Shown in pieces: positions 15,689 through 23,839 of a stretch of 64,000 bases of DNA. Location of the stretch: assembly GCA_900549235.1 (NCBI GenBank), contig URNT01000001.1, positions 106,549-170,548 on the forward strand, read 5' to 3'. The position numbers and the translations under genes were made by a program. The notes under the pieces are model-generated. The model did not search any database and had not been told where the DNA came from. It saw only the letters and a program-made list of their open reading frames with translations. Position 1 is the first letter of the stretch. Each line of letters opens with the position of its first letter. Origin of the DNA: an uncultured Clostridium sp. Lineage in GTDB: Bacteria; Bacillota; Clostridia; Lachnospirales; Lachnospiraceae.

Positions 15689-15712
15689 TTGCAGGTTATT
15701 CGATAACTTACA

Positions 15713-16432
15713 ACCACCCTGTTCCGGCTGATGCTGGGGTCTATCCCCCTTTCCTCTGGAAGCATCTGTATCGACGGGGCAGATATAAAAGACCTCTCTC
15801 CCAGAGAACTGGCAAATCGGATCGCATATATCCCCCAGTATCACACTCCTGTTTTTTCCTATACGGTGCTGGAGGTTGTCCTTATGGGGCGGGCCTCCCA
15901 TTTTTCCGCTTTTGAAACACCCAGGGCCGCGGACCGTGAGGCCGCCTTTGAGGCTCTTAAAAAAGTTCACGCCCTTCCCCTTGCCAACAAAAAATATACA
16001 TCCCTCAGCGGCGGGCAGCGGCAGCTGATCCTGATCGCCCGCGCCATATGCCAGTCTGCCAGAGTATTTGTGATGGACGAGCCTGCCGCCAATCTGGACT
16101 ATGCCAACCACCAGCTTCTTATGGATGTGATCGCAGAACTTGCCAGAAAGGGATATTGCATCATCCTCTCCACCCACAGTCCGGAGCACCCCTTCTCTGT
16201 AGGCAGCAAGGTGCTTTTGATGAAGGAGGGACGCTCCGCAGGCTTCGGCCCTCCAAGGCAGGTGATCACGCCTCAGAGTCTGGAGGCCGTCTATCAGATT
16301 GAAATGGACGTTATAACTCTCCAGGACCGGTACGGAGTCCAGCGGACCATCTGTCTGCCTGTAAAACCAGCCCCTCAGGAGATGCGGGTTCAGAAGAAAC
16401 GTCCCGATTATCACATATCGAAGGAGGTATGA
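15713..16432 (+). pseudogene. Iron/siderophore-type ABC transporter ATPase, 5' part removed by the prophage
   Basis: From 15713 the frame reads TTLFRLMLGSIPLSSG without a start codon, then shows the Q-loop (YIPQYHTP), signature LSGGQRQLI and Walker B VFVMDEPAANLD of FecE/FepC-type ATPases that power uptake of iron chelates or cobalamin. The missing part is roughly the first 40-45 residues with GxxGxGK of Walker A; the prophage lies exactly between that Lys and the next Thr. The stop codon TGA at 16430 overlaps the ribosome site of the next gene. The product is almost certainly inactive while the prophage is in place, although precise excision would restore it only if one target copy were lost. 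Confidence 0.88.
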
Positions 16433-16434
16433 CC

Positions 16435-16977
16435 ATGCAGCAGACCCCATCTCATATAACCCGCCACATTTTCCTTACCGGCAAAAAGCAGGTTGGAAAA
16501 TCCACTCTTATTAAAAAAGTTCTGAACCATACGGACGGCAGGATCGGAGGCTTTTTTACCATAAGAACCGATGCCTTTCTCCCCGAGACCTATTCTGTGC
16601 ATCTGTTTCGCGCAGGAGACGCCTTTGTGCCAAAAGCTGATAATCTGCTGTTCATATGCGGGAAAGCCGACGAAACTGTATCCCAGCGGTTTGACCGTCT
16701 GGGCTGCACTGCCCTGTCCGCATGTGAAGGCTGCTCTCTCATCATCATGGACGAGCTTGGCCCCCATGAAGCTGGGGCCGCCGCCTTCCACCAGGCCGTA
16801 TTAAAGCAGCTGGATGGAAATATACCCATTCTCGGGGTACTCCAGTCTCCTGCCGGTGACTTCTGGCCAGATATTACGGCCCATCCCAATGTAGTGGTTT
16901 TGGAGATTACGGAAGAAAATCGCGGGGCGGAGGAGACCCTGAAAGAGGTTCTTTCTGTGATTATGACAGAAAAATGA
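16435..16977 (+). CDS. THEP1-like nucleoside-triphosphatase
   Basis: The 180-residue protein opens with FLTGKKQVGKSTLIKKVL (Walker A) and has GGFFTIR and a Walker B-like LIIMDELG, the pattern of the NTPase_1/THEP1 family, which hydrolyses NTPs with unknown purpose. It follows the interrupted ABC gene directly: GGAGG lies inside that gene's last codons. ATG 16435 has the right spacing; ATG 16429 is too close. Expression may now depend on a promoter from within the disrupted gene or the prophage. Confidence 0.82.
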   Translation: MQQTPSHITRHIFLTGKKQVGKSTLIKKVLNHTDGRIGGFFTIRTDAFLPETYSVHLFRAGDAFVPKADNLLFICGKADETVSQRFDRLGCTALSACEGCSLIIMDELGPHEAGAAAFHQAVLKQLDGNIPILGVLQSPAGDFWPDITAHPNVVVLEITEENRGAEETLKEVLSVIMTEK

Positions 16978-17028
16978 GGATACCTTGATGGGTTATGAGG
17001 AATTTTCAAATGATCTTCATTTAACATA

Positions 17029-17074
17029 AAAACTCTTTCCCAAACATCTGCTAAAATGTTTAGAAAAGAGTTTT
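17029..17074. terminator. Bidirectional terminator-like hairpin between convergent genes
   Basis: AAAACTCTTT (17029-17038) pairs with AAAGAGTTTT (17065-17074), with inner AAACA/TGTTT pairing. It separates the NTPase gene from yebC, which converge on it. Confidence 0.75.
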
Positions 17075-17131
17075 CACATCATCAAATACAGTCAAAAACC
17101 GTTGATTTTACATTGTTTTTCCTTCTATCCC

Positions 17132-17860
17132 CTACTCATCCCAGTTATGATACACAGCCTGCACATCATCATCCCCGTCAAGGAGATCCAGTGTACGGTT
17201 CAGTCTCTTAATATCCTCCTCGTCGGTCAGCTCCACCCAGGTCTGGGGGATCATGGTGACATCAGCTTCCAGCATGGGGATGTTCTGGGCTTCAAGGGCT
17301 TCTCTGACGGCGCTGAAGTCATCGGGAGCGGTGATGATCTCGTAGCTGTCCTCTTCCTCTGCGAAGTCCTCTGCTCCTGCATCCAGAGCGATCATCATCA
17401 GTTCGTCTGCGTCCATATCGCACTCTTCCTTGTCGATGATGATCTGGCCCTTCTTATCGAACATATAGGATACGCTTCCTGGTGTGCCTACGTTGCCGCC
17501 GCCCTTTGTAAAGGCGCTTCTTACGTTGGCTGCAGTACGGTTCTTATTGTCGGTCAGCGTGTCTACAATGATGGCAACGCCATTTGGACCATAGCCCTCG
17601 TATGTAAGGGTCTCATAGTTTACGGCTGCCGCGTCACCTGCTGCCTTCTTGATGCCGCGGTCAATGGTATCGTTTGGCATGTTGTTGGCCTTTGCCTTGG
17701 CGATCACGTCGCGGAGCTTGCTGTTGTTGGCAGGATCCGGGCCGCCCTCCTTTACTGCTACGGCAATCTCACGGCCGATTACCGTAAAAATCTTGCCCTT
17801 TGCTGCGTCATTTTTCTCTTTTTTGTGCTTAATATTGGCAAATTTTGAATGTCCTGACAT
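17132..17860 (-). CDS. yebC: YebC/PmpR (TACO1) family protein
   Basis: The 242-residue protein starts MSGHSKFANIKHKKEK and carries GREIAVAVKEGGPDPANNSKLR, both diagnostic of the family. Members were first described as transcription regulators and more recently as factors that help ribosomes through difficult sequences. Length is as expected. It stands alone with its own promoter and is flanked by convergent and co-directional unrelated genes. Confidence 0.95.
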   Translation of the reverse strand: MSGHSKFANIKHKKEKNDAAKGKIFTVIGREIAVAVKEGGPDPANNSKLRDVIAKAKANNMPNDTIDRGIKKAAGDAAAVNYETLTYEGYGPNGVAIIVDTLTDNKNRTAANVRSAFTKGGGNVGTPGSVSYMFDKKGQIIIDKEECDMDADELMMIALDAGAEDFAEEEDSYEIITAPDDFSAVREALEAQNIPMLEADVTMIPQTWVELTDEEDIKRLNRTLDLLDGDDDVQAVYHNWDE

Positions 17861-17917
17861 TGGAAAACACCCTTTCTATATTCTTCTTTTTATACTTCGA
17901 TAGGAAACATCCTTTTT

Positions 17918-17946
17918 ATCTTAACATGATTTTTTTTATATGACAA
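17918..17946 (-). promoter_or_regulatory. Promoter of yebC
   Basis: On the minus strand TTGTCA (17941-17946), a 17-base AT-rich spacer and TAAGAT (17918-17923) lie about 60 bases upstream of the yebC ATG. Confidence 0.65.
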
Positions 17947-17964
17947 GTGGGAAATTCGCCCGTC

Positions 17965-19347
17965 CTACCTGACCTCTGCCGCCAGGTTCCTCAGCCACTT
18001 TTTCTGCCGGTAGCGGATGTATCCCAGGATCATCTTATAGATCTCCTCAGAAAGCACCAGGGCATACACCAGATAAATAGGAAGCTTCCATACCAGCGCT
18101 CCTAAAAATGCCAGCGGCACGCCGATGAGCCACACCCCACTGGTGTCCAGAAACAGGCACATCTTCGTATCTCCGCCGCTTCGGAGCACTCCCACTACAT
18201 TGACATAGTTAAACATCTTGGGAGGCATATAGGCCGCAAAGACCAGAATACACAGGCTCACATCCCTTGCAACCGCCCCGTCTAAGTGATACAGGCCAAT
18301 GAGAGGCGTGCGGATGCCGATCACCACAAGGGCCGCCCCTGCCATTACAAGAAACTGAAGGATAAAAAAGTTGGTGGCATATTTCTCCGCCCGCTTAAGC
18401 TTCCCTGCCCCCAGCTCATTGCCAAGGATCACGGCAGTGGCGGCGCTGAGTCCCTGAAACAGCACTACCACAATATCCTGTATGGTGGTTGCAATGGTAA
18501 TGGCCGCCACCGCATTGTCTCCCATACGGCCGTAAGCCAGAGAATACATGGTGGTGCCCAGGCCCCACATAAATTCATTGGCGATCACAGGGGCTGAGGT
18601 TTCAGCAAATTTGCGGATAAATTCCCCTTTCCAGCCAAAGAGGTCAGGCAGGCCGCAGGCCAGCGGAAGACGTTTTCTATATACATACCCAGTCACCAGG
18701 CACAGCTCGATCACCCTGGCAATGAGGGTCGCAACGGCCGCTCCCGCTACCCCCAGGCAGGGCGCGCCGAAGTTTCCAAAAATCAGCACATAGTTCAGGC
18801 AGATATTGGTGAGAATAGCGATGCAGCTGCTGATCACCGGAAAAACCACCTTATTTACCGCTCGGAGCATAGCCACATACACATTGGTCAGGGCGATAAA
18901 GGGATAGGTAAGGGCCGCCAGGCGCAGATACCTGGCTCCCAGCTCGATGCTTCCCTCACTGGTGGTAAAGATCCGCATCACCGCCTTGGGGCAGGCGATG
19001 GCAGGCACCACAAAGAACAGGGCTCCTGCCAGGGCCAGAAGGATGGACAGTCCCAATACCTTCCTGATATTTTTCACATCCCCGCTGCCCCAGAACTGGG
19101 CCGCCAGGATACCAGCGCCGCTGACTATGCCGAATACCAGCAGAGAAAAGACGAAAAACACCTTATTTGCAAGGCCCACCGCCGCGATGGCTGTGGCTCC
19201 CAGGCTTCCGATCATCAGGGTATCTGCCAGGTTCACCACCGTATTCAGCATTCCCTGCAGGGCCACCGGACAGGCGATCATAAGTGCCTTTTTAAGAAAC
19301 CGGCTGTCTGTGAGCATTTCTTTTGTACTATGAATCAGCTGTATCAT
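17965..19347 (-). CDS. MATE family multidrug exporter
   Basis: The 460-residue protein has about twelve membrane segments in two halves and the typical opening IACPVALQGMLNTVVNLADTLMIGSLG. MATE carriers expel drugs or metabolites in exchange for Na+ or H+. It overlaps the CBS-domain gene upstream by 20 bases, with an AGGAG site inside that gene, so the two are cotranscribed. The substrate cannot be read from sequence. Confidence 0.92.
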   Translation of the reverse strand: MIQLIHSTKEMLTDSRFLKKALMIACPVALQGMLNTVVNLADTLMIGSLGATAIAAVGLANKVFFVFSLLVFGIVSGAGILAAQFWGSGDVKNIRKVLGLSILLALAGALFFVVPAIACPKAVMRIFTTSEGSIELGARYLRLAALTYPFIALTNVYVAMLRAVNKVVFPVISSCIAILTNICLNYVLIFGNFGAPCLGVAGAAVATLIARVIELCLVTGYVYRKRLPLACGLPDLFGWKGEFIRKFAETSAPVIANEFMWGLGTTMYSLAYGRMGDNAVAAITIATTIQDIVVVLFQGLSAATAVILGNELGAGKLKRAEKYATNFFILQFLVMAGAALVVIGIRTPLIGLYHLDGAVARDVSLCILVFAAYMPPKMFNYVNVVGVLRSGGDTKMCLFLDTSGVWLIGVPLAFLGALVWKLPIYLVYALVLSEEIYKMILGYIRYRQKKWLRNLAAEVR

Positions 19348-20722
19348 CTTTTAACTCCTGGTTTTCTTCTTCCTGTATCCTGGTCACAAGGACGCTTTCG
19401 ATCATCTTGCTTCCGGAGCGGAGCACCTTAAAGCAGTATCCGCCGTAAACCGTTTCCGGCTGCTCATCCTTTTTAGGAATCCGGTCCAGACAGGCCACCA
19501 GATAGCCGTTTAAGGTATCATAGGTATCCCTGTCCTCCTGAGGAAACTGCAGCTCCAGCACCTCCTCCACGTCCTCTAAAGGCGCAAGACCGCTCATAAG
19601 ATAGGAACCGTCCTCCCTGGCTGTGATAAACTCTTCCTCCTCATCATACTCATCCAGGATATTTCCCACGATTTCTTCTAAAATATCCTCCATGGTAAGG
19701 AGGCCTGCCGTCTGACCGTACTCATCCACCACGATCTCCATATGTATCTTTTTCGACTGCATTTCTTTAAACAGGGTATCAATCTTCCTGGTTTCCGGAA
19801 TAAAGCTTGCTTTCCTTAAAAGCCCTGGAAGCTCCCGGATCACTGTATTCCGGTTCTCCTCCCGCTCCCAGAAGGCCGCCGCGTCCCGAAGATGGAGGAT
19901 ACCGATGATGTCGTCAATGTCCTCCCCATAAACCGGATAACGCGTATTAACCCCTTCATTTAAGATGAAATCAACGGCCTCATCCAAAGTCAGGGATCCC
20001 TCCAGGGCGGCCATATTGGTGCGGTGGATCATAATGTCCGAAGCTGTCTTGTCTCCCATCTGGAAAATGTTTGTGATCATCTCGGTCTCGTCTGCCTCCA
20101 GCACCCCCTGCTCATGGCCTTCGTTGACCATGGACATAATATCTTCCTCAGTCACATTGTCATCATTCCGGGCAAGCTCCAGGCCGAAAATTTTCAGAAT
20201 CAGGCCGGAAAGGCAGGTGATCACAGCCGTCAAAGGCCAGAACAGCACAGTGGAGGCGAGGACAGCCGGAAGCATATGGTAGCACCATTTCTCCGGCTCC
20301 TTTTCTGCCAGCCTTTTGGGGATGATGATACCGAAGCTGATGATCAGGATCAGCAGTAAAATGGCCGCCAGAACCGCAGCCGCCGCCCGCTCCCACCACA
20401 GGGGATCGCCGTACCACGCGCCCCCGCCTCCTTCAAACAGGCTCATATGCCGCATCAGCTGTCCTAAAAGCACAGGGAAGATCACCGCTCCCGTAACCAT
20501 GCCGATCAGGTGTGTGGTGATCTGGGTGGTGTGGATCAGGCGGCCAGGCTCCTTTATGATGGCCAGAAGCCTGGCCGCCTTCTGGTTGCCCTGCTCTGCC
20601 GCCTCCTCAAGTCTCCCTTCATTGACGCTCTGTATGGCCGCGCCGAATCCATAGCATACTGCTTCCCAAACGATAAAGCCTGCCAATACCAGAATACTGA
20701 CAGGCGAAAAACTGCCGTCCAT
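19328..20722 (-). CDS. CNNM/CorC-type membrane protein with CBS domains (hemolysin-like family)
   Basis: About 464 residues: an N-terminal membrane domain (four segments up to residue 190), a CBS pair (IMIHRTNMAAL ... TRYPVYGEDIDDIIGILHLRD and the following segment ending in QTAGLLTMEDILEEIVGNI) and a C-terminal CorC domain. Members are linked to Mg2+ or Co2+ export. The ATG at 20722 is preferred: the frame continues upstream to 20863 but would then run through the uxuAB terminator. An AAAGGAG site lies 13 bases before it, slightly far. Confidence 0.85.
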   Translation of the reverse strand: MDGSFSPVSILVLAGFIVWEAVCYGFGAAIQSVNEGRLEEAAEQGNQKAARLLAIIKEPGRLIHTTQITTHLIGMVTGAVIFPVLLGQLMRHMSLFEGGGGAWYGDPLWWERAAAAVLAAILLLILIISFGIIIPKRLAEKEPEKWCYHMLPAVLASTVLFWPLTAVITCLSGLILKIFGLELARNDDNVTEEDIMSMVNEGHEQGVLEADETEMITNIFQMGDKTASDIMIHRTNMAALEGSLTLDEAVDFILNEGVNTRYPVYGEDIDDIIGILHLRDAAAFWEREENRNTVIRELPGLLRKASFIPETRKIDTLFKEMQSKKIHMEIVVDEYGQTAGLLTMEDILEEIVGNILDEYDEEEEFITAREDGSYLMSGLAPLEDVEEVLELQFPQEDRDTYDTLNGYLVACLDRIPKKDEQPETVYGGYCFKVLRSGSKMIESVLVTRIQEEENQELKDDTADS

Positions 20723-20813
20723 GACCTTATTTTTACTCCTTTCCTTTTTCCGTTCTCTTATATCACAGTTCAGCCTATCATAGCATCTTTCAGACATTTC
20801 GTCAATGCTCGCC

Positions 20814-20856
20814 AAAAAAAGCCTGTACCGCCGGAAAATCCAGATCAGTACAGGCT
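20814..20856 (-). terminator. Terminator of the uxuAB operon
   Basis: AGCCTGTAC and GTACAGGCT form a perfect 9-bp stem (20848-20856 with 20820-20828), followed on the minus strand by seven T residues (20814-20820 region), just after the uxuB stop. Confidence 0.92.
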
Positions 20857-20873
20857 CTTTCACTTACCTGCAA

Positions 20874-22484
20874 TTAAGCAAGATATTTTTTCAGCACATT
20901 CCTTACAGCGCCTGGTCCGGCGATCTCCTCTAAGAACATGGACTCAACCAGTTCTCCGATGCCGGCCTCATACAGGTCGATACCAAAAATATTGGCATTG
21001 GACAGGATGGACTTTAACTGTCCGGTATAGGTCTCAGGCTTTCCGACTGTGATTCCCTCAAGCTGCTTTGTCAGCTCCGGGATCATAGGATCGGCAGACA
21101 GCTCAAAGGCTTCGCCCTTATCATCCACTGCCAGCAGGTAACGGCACCAGCCCGCAATGGCCAGAGGAATAGCTGTCAGTTTCTTCGCGTCGCCGTATTT
21201 TGCCACATAGGACTTGATGGTCTCACCGTAACGGATTCCTACCTTCTGGGAGGTATCTGTAGCGATTCTCTGAGGGGTGTCAGGCATAAATGGATTAGGG
21301 ATCCTTACCTCGATGACCTCATTTACAAAGTCCTCAGGAGAAAGAATGCCGGGATCTGTTACCACAGGCATACCCTCTGCCGGGCCGATCTGGTGAACCA
21401 GCTTATTTAACTCTGTATCCTTCATCTCATCCGCGATCAGGTCATAACCCAGAACACAGCCGTATACAGCAAGGGCTGTATGGAGAGGATTCAGACAGGT
21501 AGTAACCTTCATCCGCTCTACCTTATTAACAGTATCACGGTCGGTCATATAAACGCCTGCCTTCTCAAGAGCCGGTCTTCCGTTGGGGAACTTGTCCTCG
21601 ATTACCAGATACTGAGGGCCCTCTGCGTTAACAAAAGGAGCGATATAGGTCTTTTTGGAGGTAATAACAGGAGCCATATCCTCGATGCCGGCCTTTTCAA
21701 GCTCTTTGCATACAGAATCTGCAGGACGTGGAGTGATCTTATCGATCATGGACCATGGGAAGGATACCTTAGACTCATCTGTGATGTAGTCTACAAAGCC
21801 GTCCTCTACAAAGCCCTTCTTGTTCCACTCCTTTGCCATGGTTACGATGGAGCTCTGAAGCTTCTCTCCGTTATGAGAGCAGTTATCCATGGAAACCACT
21901 GCCAGAGGAGCCTTTCCTGCCTGATAGCGCTCATAGAGCAGGGCACATACCACTGCCATGGCAGAACCTGCCTTCTCAGGCCCGTTGTCAATATCTGCCT
22001 GGATAAATGGGAAGTAGGTCCCGTCTGCGCCCTTTAAGGCGTAGCCCTTTTCTGTAATGGTAAAGGAAATCATCTGAAGCCCCGGATCGGCAAAAATCTC
22101 CTTTAAGCGGCTCCACTGAGTTGCATCAGAGGACTGTGCCTTGATGGCCTCAGTCAGAGAGCCAAGGACTCTCTTGTCTGTGGAGCCGTCTGCCTTTAAG
22201 GTAACAGCCAGCACCAGGTTATCATAGGGCGCGTAGATCTTATCTACTACGTCAAAATCGAAGGTCTCTACACAGGTAATGCCCTTAGAGGACTCCCCCT
22301 TCTCGATCAGGGTGTCTGCCAGGCCGCCGATGAAGATACGGAAAATGTTTCCGGCTCCGAAATGTACCCATACAGGAGCCTTTTTTGTTTCCTCTGCCAC
22401 TGCTTTGGCATCATAAGCAGGAAGGCTCACTCCGGCTGCCTCCCATGCCGCTTTGTCCTTTAATCCTTCAAATGTTAATTTCAT
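20874..22484 (-). CDS. uxuB: Mannitol dehydrogenase family, probable D-mannonate oxidoreductase (fructuronate reductase)
   Basis: The 536-residue protein has WVHFGAGNIFRIFIGG near residue 38, the NAD-binding opening of the long-chain mannitol dehydrogenase family, and KVERMKVTTCLNPLHTALA around residue 320 with the catalytic Lys/Asn/His region. In the hexuronate pathway it interconverts D-fructuronate and D-mannonate. The neighbour 4 bases upstream is uxuA, which uses D-mannonate, supporting this over a mannitol role. It is somewhat longer than the E. coli enzyme. Confidence 0.9.
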   Translation of the reverse strand: MKLTFEGLKDKAAWEAAGVSLPAYDAKAVAEETKKAPVWVHFGAGNIFRIFIGGLADTLIEKGESSKGITCVETFDFDVVDKIYAPYDNLVLAVTLKADGSTDKRVLGSLTEAIKAQSSDATQWSRLKEIFADPGLQMISFTITEKGYALKGADGTYFPFIQADIDNGPEKAGSAMAVVCALLYERYQAGKAPLAVVSMDNCSHNGEKLQSSIVTMAKEWNKKGFVEDGFVDYITDESKVSFPWSMIDKITPRPADSVCKELEKAGIEDMAPVITSKKTYIAPFVNAEGPQYLVIEDKFPNGRPALEKAGVYMTDRDTVNKVERMKVTTCLNPLHTALAVYGCVLGYDLIADEMKDTELNKLVHQIGPAEGMPVVTDPGILSPEDFVNEVIEVRIPNPFMPDTPQRIATDTSQKVGIRYGETIKSYVAKYGDAKKLTAIPLAIAGWCRYLLAVDDKGEAFELSADPMIPELTKQLEGITVGKPETYTGQLKSILSNANIFGIDLYEAGIGELVESMFLEEIAGPGAVRNVLKKYLA

Positions 22485-22487
22485 TCT

Positions 22488-23561
22488 CTATGCCCTCTTT
22501 GCATTTTTGTCGATTGCTTCCCAAAGTCCCTGGAGATAGCAGGCGCCCAGCGCTCTGTCATACAGACCGTAGCCAGGCATGGCAACCTCACCCCAGATCA
22601 TTCTTCCGTGGTCTGGACGAATGCAGCCGTCAAAGCCGGTATCATACAGAGTCTTCATGATCTCGTACATATCCTTAGAGCCATCAGAGGACAGATGTGC
22701 TGCCTCCTCAAAATCCCTGTCGCTGTTGTATTTTACATTTCTCACATGGGCAAACGGAATTCTGCCCTGTGCCATGCGGATGATCTCGCAGATGTCATTC
22801 TTAGGATCAGAACCCAGGGAGCCGGTGCACAGAGTCAGGCCGTTGTATGGCTTGTCTACTGCCTTTAACAGACGCTCGATGGTTTCCTTATTTCTTACGA
22901 TCCTTGGCAGACCAAAAATAGGCCATGCCGGATCATCCTGATGGATGCCCATACGGATGTCATACTTCTCGCATACAGGTCCGATAGCCTCCAGGAAGTA
23001 TACCAGGTTGTTAAACAGCTTCTCCGCATCTACATCCTTATATGCGTCAAAGAGAGCTTTTAATTTTTCAAGACGCTCCGGCTCCCATCCTGGCATTACA
23101 AAGCCGTTGGACATCTTTTCGATGGACTCTCTCATATGCTCCGGGTCGATCTGATCGATCACATCCTGGTTGTACGCAAGTACGGTAGAGCCGTCCGGTC
23201 TCTTTCTTGCAAGATCGGAACGGGTCCAGTCAAATACCGGCATAAAGTTGTAGCATACCAGATGAATGCCGGCCTTTCCCAGGTTCTCAAGAGTTGTGAT
23301 ATAATTTTTAATGTGCTCGTCTCTCTTATCTGTTCCGATCTTAATATCATCAGAAACATTAACAGACTCGATGCCCATGATAGAAAGGCCTGCATCCTCT
23401 ACTGTCTTTTTAAGGTCTGCAATCTCCTCCTCTGTCCATACCTCGCCAGGCATCTTTCCCATCAGAGTGGTGATCACGCCCTTTACTCCCGGAATCTGCC
23501 GGATCTGTTCCAATGTAACACTGTCATACCCCGGTCCATACCAACGCAGCGTCATGTTCAT
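22488..23561 (-). CDS. uxuA: Mannonate dehydratase
   Basis: The 357-residue protein begins MNMTLRWYGPGYDSVTLEQIRQ (cut at the usual family opening) and has DWTRSDLARKRPDGS, MGIHQDDPAWPIFGLPRI and RPDHGRMIWGE, which supply metal ligands of the UxuA family. It removes water from D-mannonate to give 2-keto-3-deoxygluconate. It is the first gene of a two-gene operon with uxuB. The region upstream (23562-23839) is shared with the divergent dehydrogenase gene. No kdgK or kdgA gene is present in the window, so the later steps are encoded elsewhere. Confidence 0.95.
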   Translation of the reverse strand: MNMTLRWYGPGYDSVTLEQIRQIPGVKGVITTLMGKMPGEVWTEEEIADLKKTVEDAGLSIMGIESVNVSDDIKIGTDKRDEHIKNYITTLENLGKAGIHLVCYNFMPVFDWTRSDLARKRPDGSTVLAYNQDVIDQIDPEHMRESIEKMSNGFVMPGWEPERLEKLKALFDAYKDVDAEKLFNNLVYFLEAIGPVCEKYDIRMGIHQDDPAWPIFGLPRIVRNKETIERLLKAVDKPYNGLTLCTGSLGSDPKNDICEIIRMAQGRIPFAHVRNVKYNSDRDFEEAAHLSSDGSKDMYEIMKTLYDTGFDGCIRPDHGRMIWGEVAMPGYGLYDRALGACYLQGLWEAIDKNAKRA

Positions 23562-23640
23562 AGCTTTATACCTCCGTATTCAATATTCACAGCCCTTACG
23601 CGGCCTAAGGATTACAGCCTCAAGCCTACGTTCGCACTCT

Positions 23641-23658
23641 ACTTGTATGGTAGTATAA
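23641..23658. promoter_or_regulatory. Possible GntR operator on the uxuA side
   Basis: ACTTGTATGGTAGTATAA contains the same TAGTAT core as the plus-strand operator region at 23773-23799 and, on the minus strand, a TATACT box that could be the uxuA -10. It lies about 85 bases before the uxuA start. No convincing -35 was found on that strand. Confidence 0.4.
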
Positions 23659-23749
23659 TTTTCAACTTTATTCAATATGTAATAATTCATAATTTTACAT
23701 CGCATTTTTTATTTAAAATGTACATATTATTTTTTCTTTCTCTCTCATA

Positions 23750-23799
23750 TTGACTTTTCCCTAAGGACGCTCTAGTATACGTAGTATGTAAGTTACTAC
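23750..23799 (+). promoter_or_regulatory. Promoter and operator of the rspB-like / gntR operon
   Basis: TTGACT (23750-23755), 17 bases, then TAGTAT (23773-23778). The inverted repeat GTAGTA-TGTAAGT-TACTAC (23781-23799) covers the expected start of transcription, a position where a bound GntR dimer would block polymerase. The cognate regulator is probably the gene at 24862. Confidence 0.7.
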
Positions 23800-23839
23800 G
23801 GCATCTCATGCTATTTCATAAAAAGGAGTGTGTATTTCA

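Larger units (their letters stand above)
1..15712 (-). mobile_element. Mu-like transposable prophage (immunity-end portion, runs off left edge)
   Basis: The gene order matches the Mu plan read from the immunity end: repressor, Ner-like HTH, MuA, MuB, small early genes, GemA, Mor, lysis/head accessory genes, DUF3486, terminase, portal, gp7-type head protein, scaffold, capsid. The head genes are of SPP1 type rather than Mu type, so the element is a mosaic. The right boundary at 15712 is set by three things: the element ends in CA (TG...CA ends are the Mu rule), the next base resumes an ABC transporter reading frame at the Thr-Thr of Walker A, and four repeated 12-mers cluster just inside. The other end and the tail genes lie outside the window. 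Confidence 0.93.

Noticed and set aside
15686..16450. A 254-codon minus-strand frame across the phage junction
   Set aside because: It is antisense to the ABC ATPase remnant, whose LSGGQ and Walker B motifs fix the true strand.
17102..17848. A 248-codon plus-strand frame
   Set aside because: It is the complement of yebC, which has clear family signatures and its own promoter.
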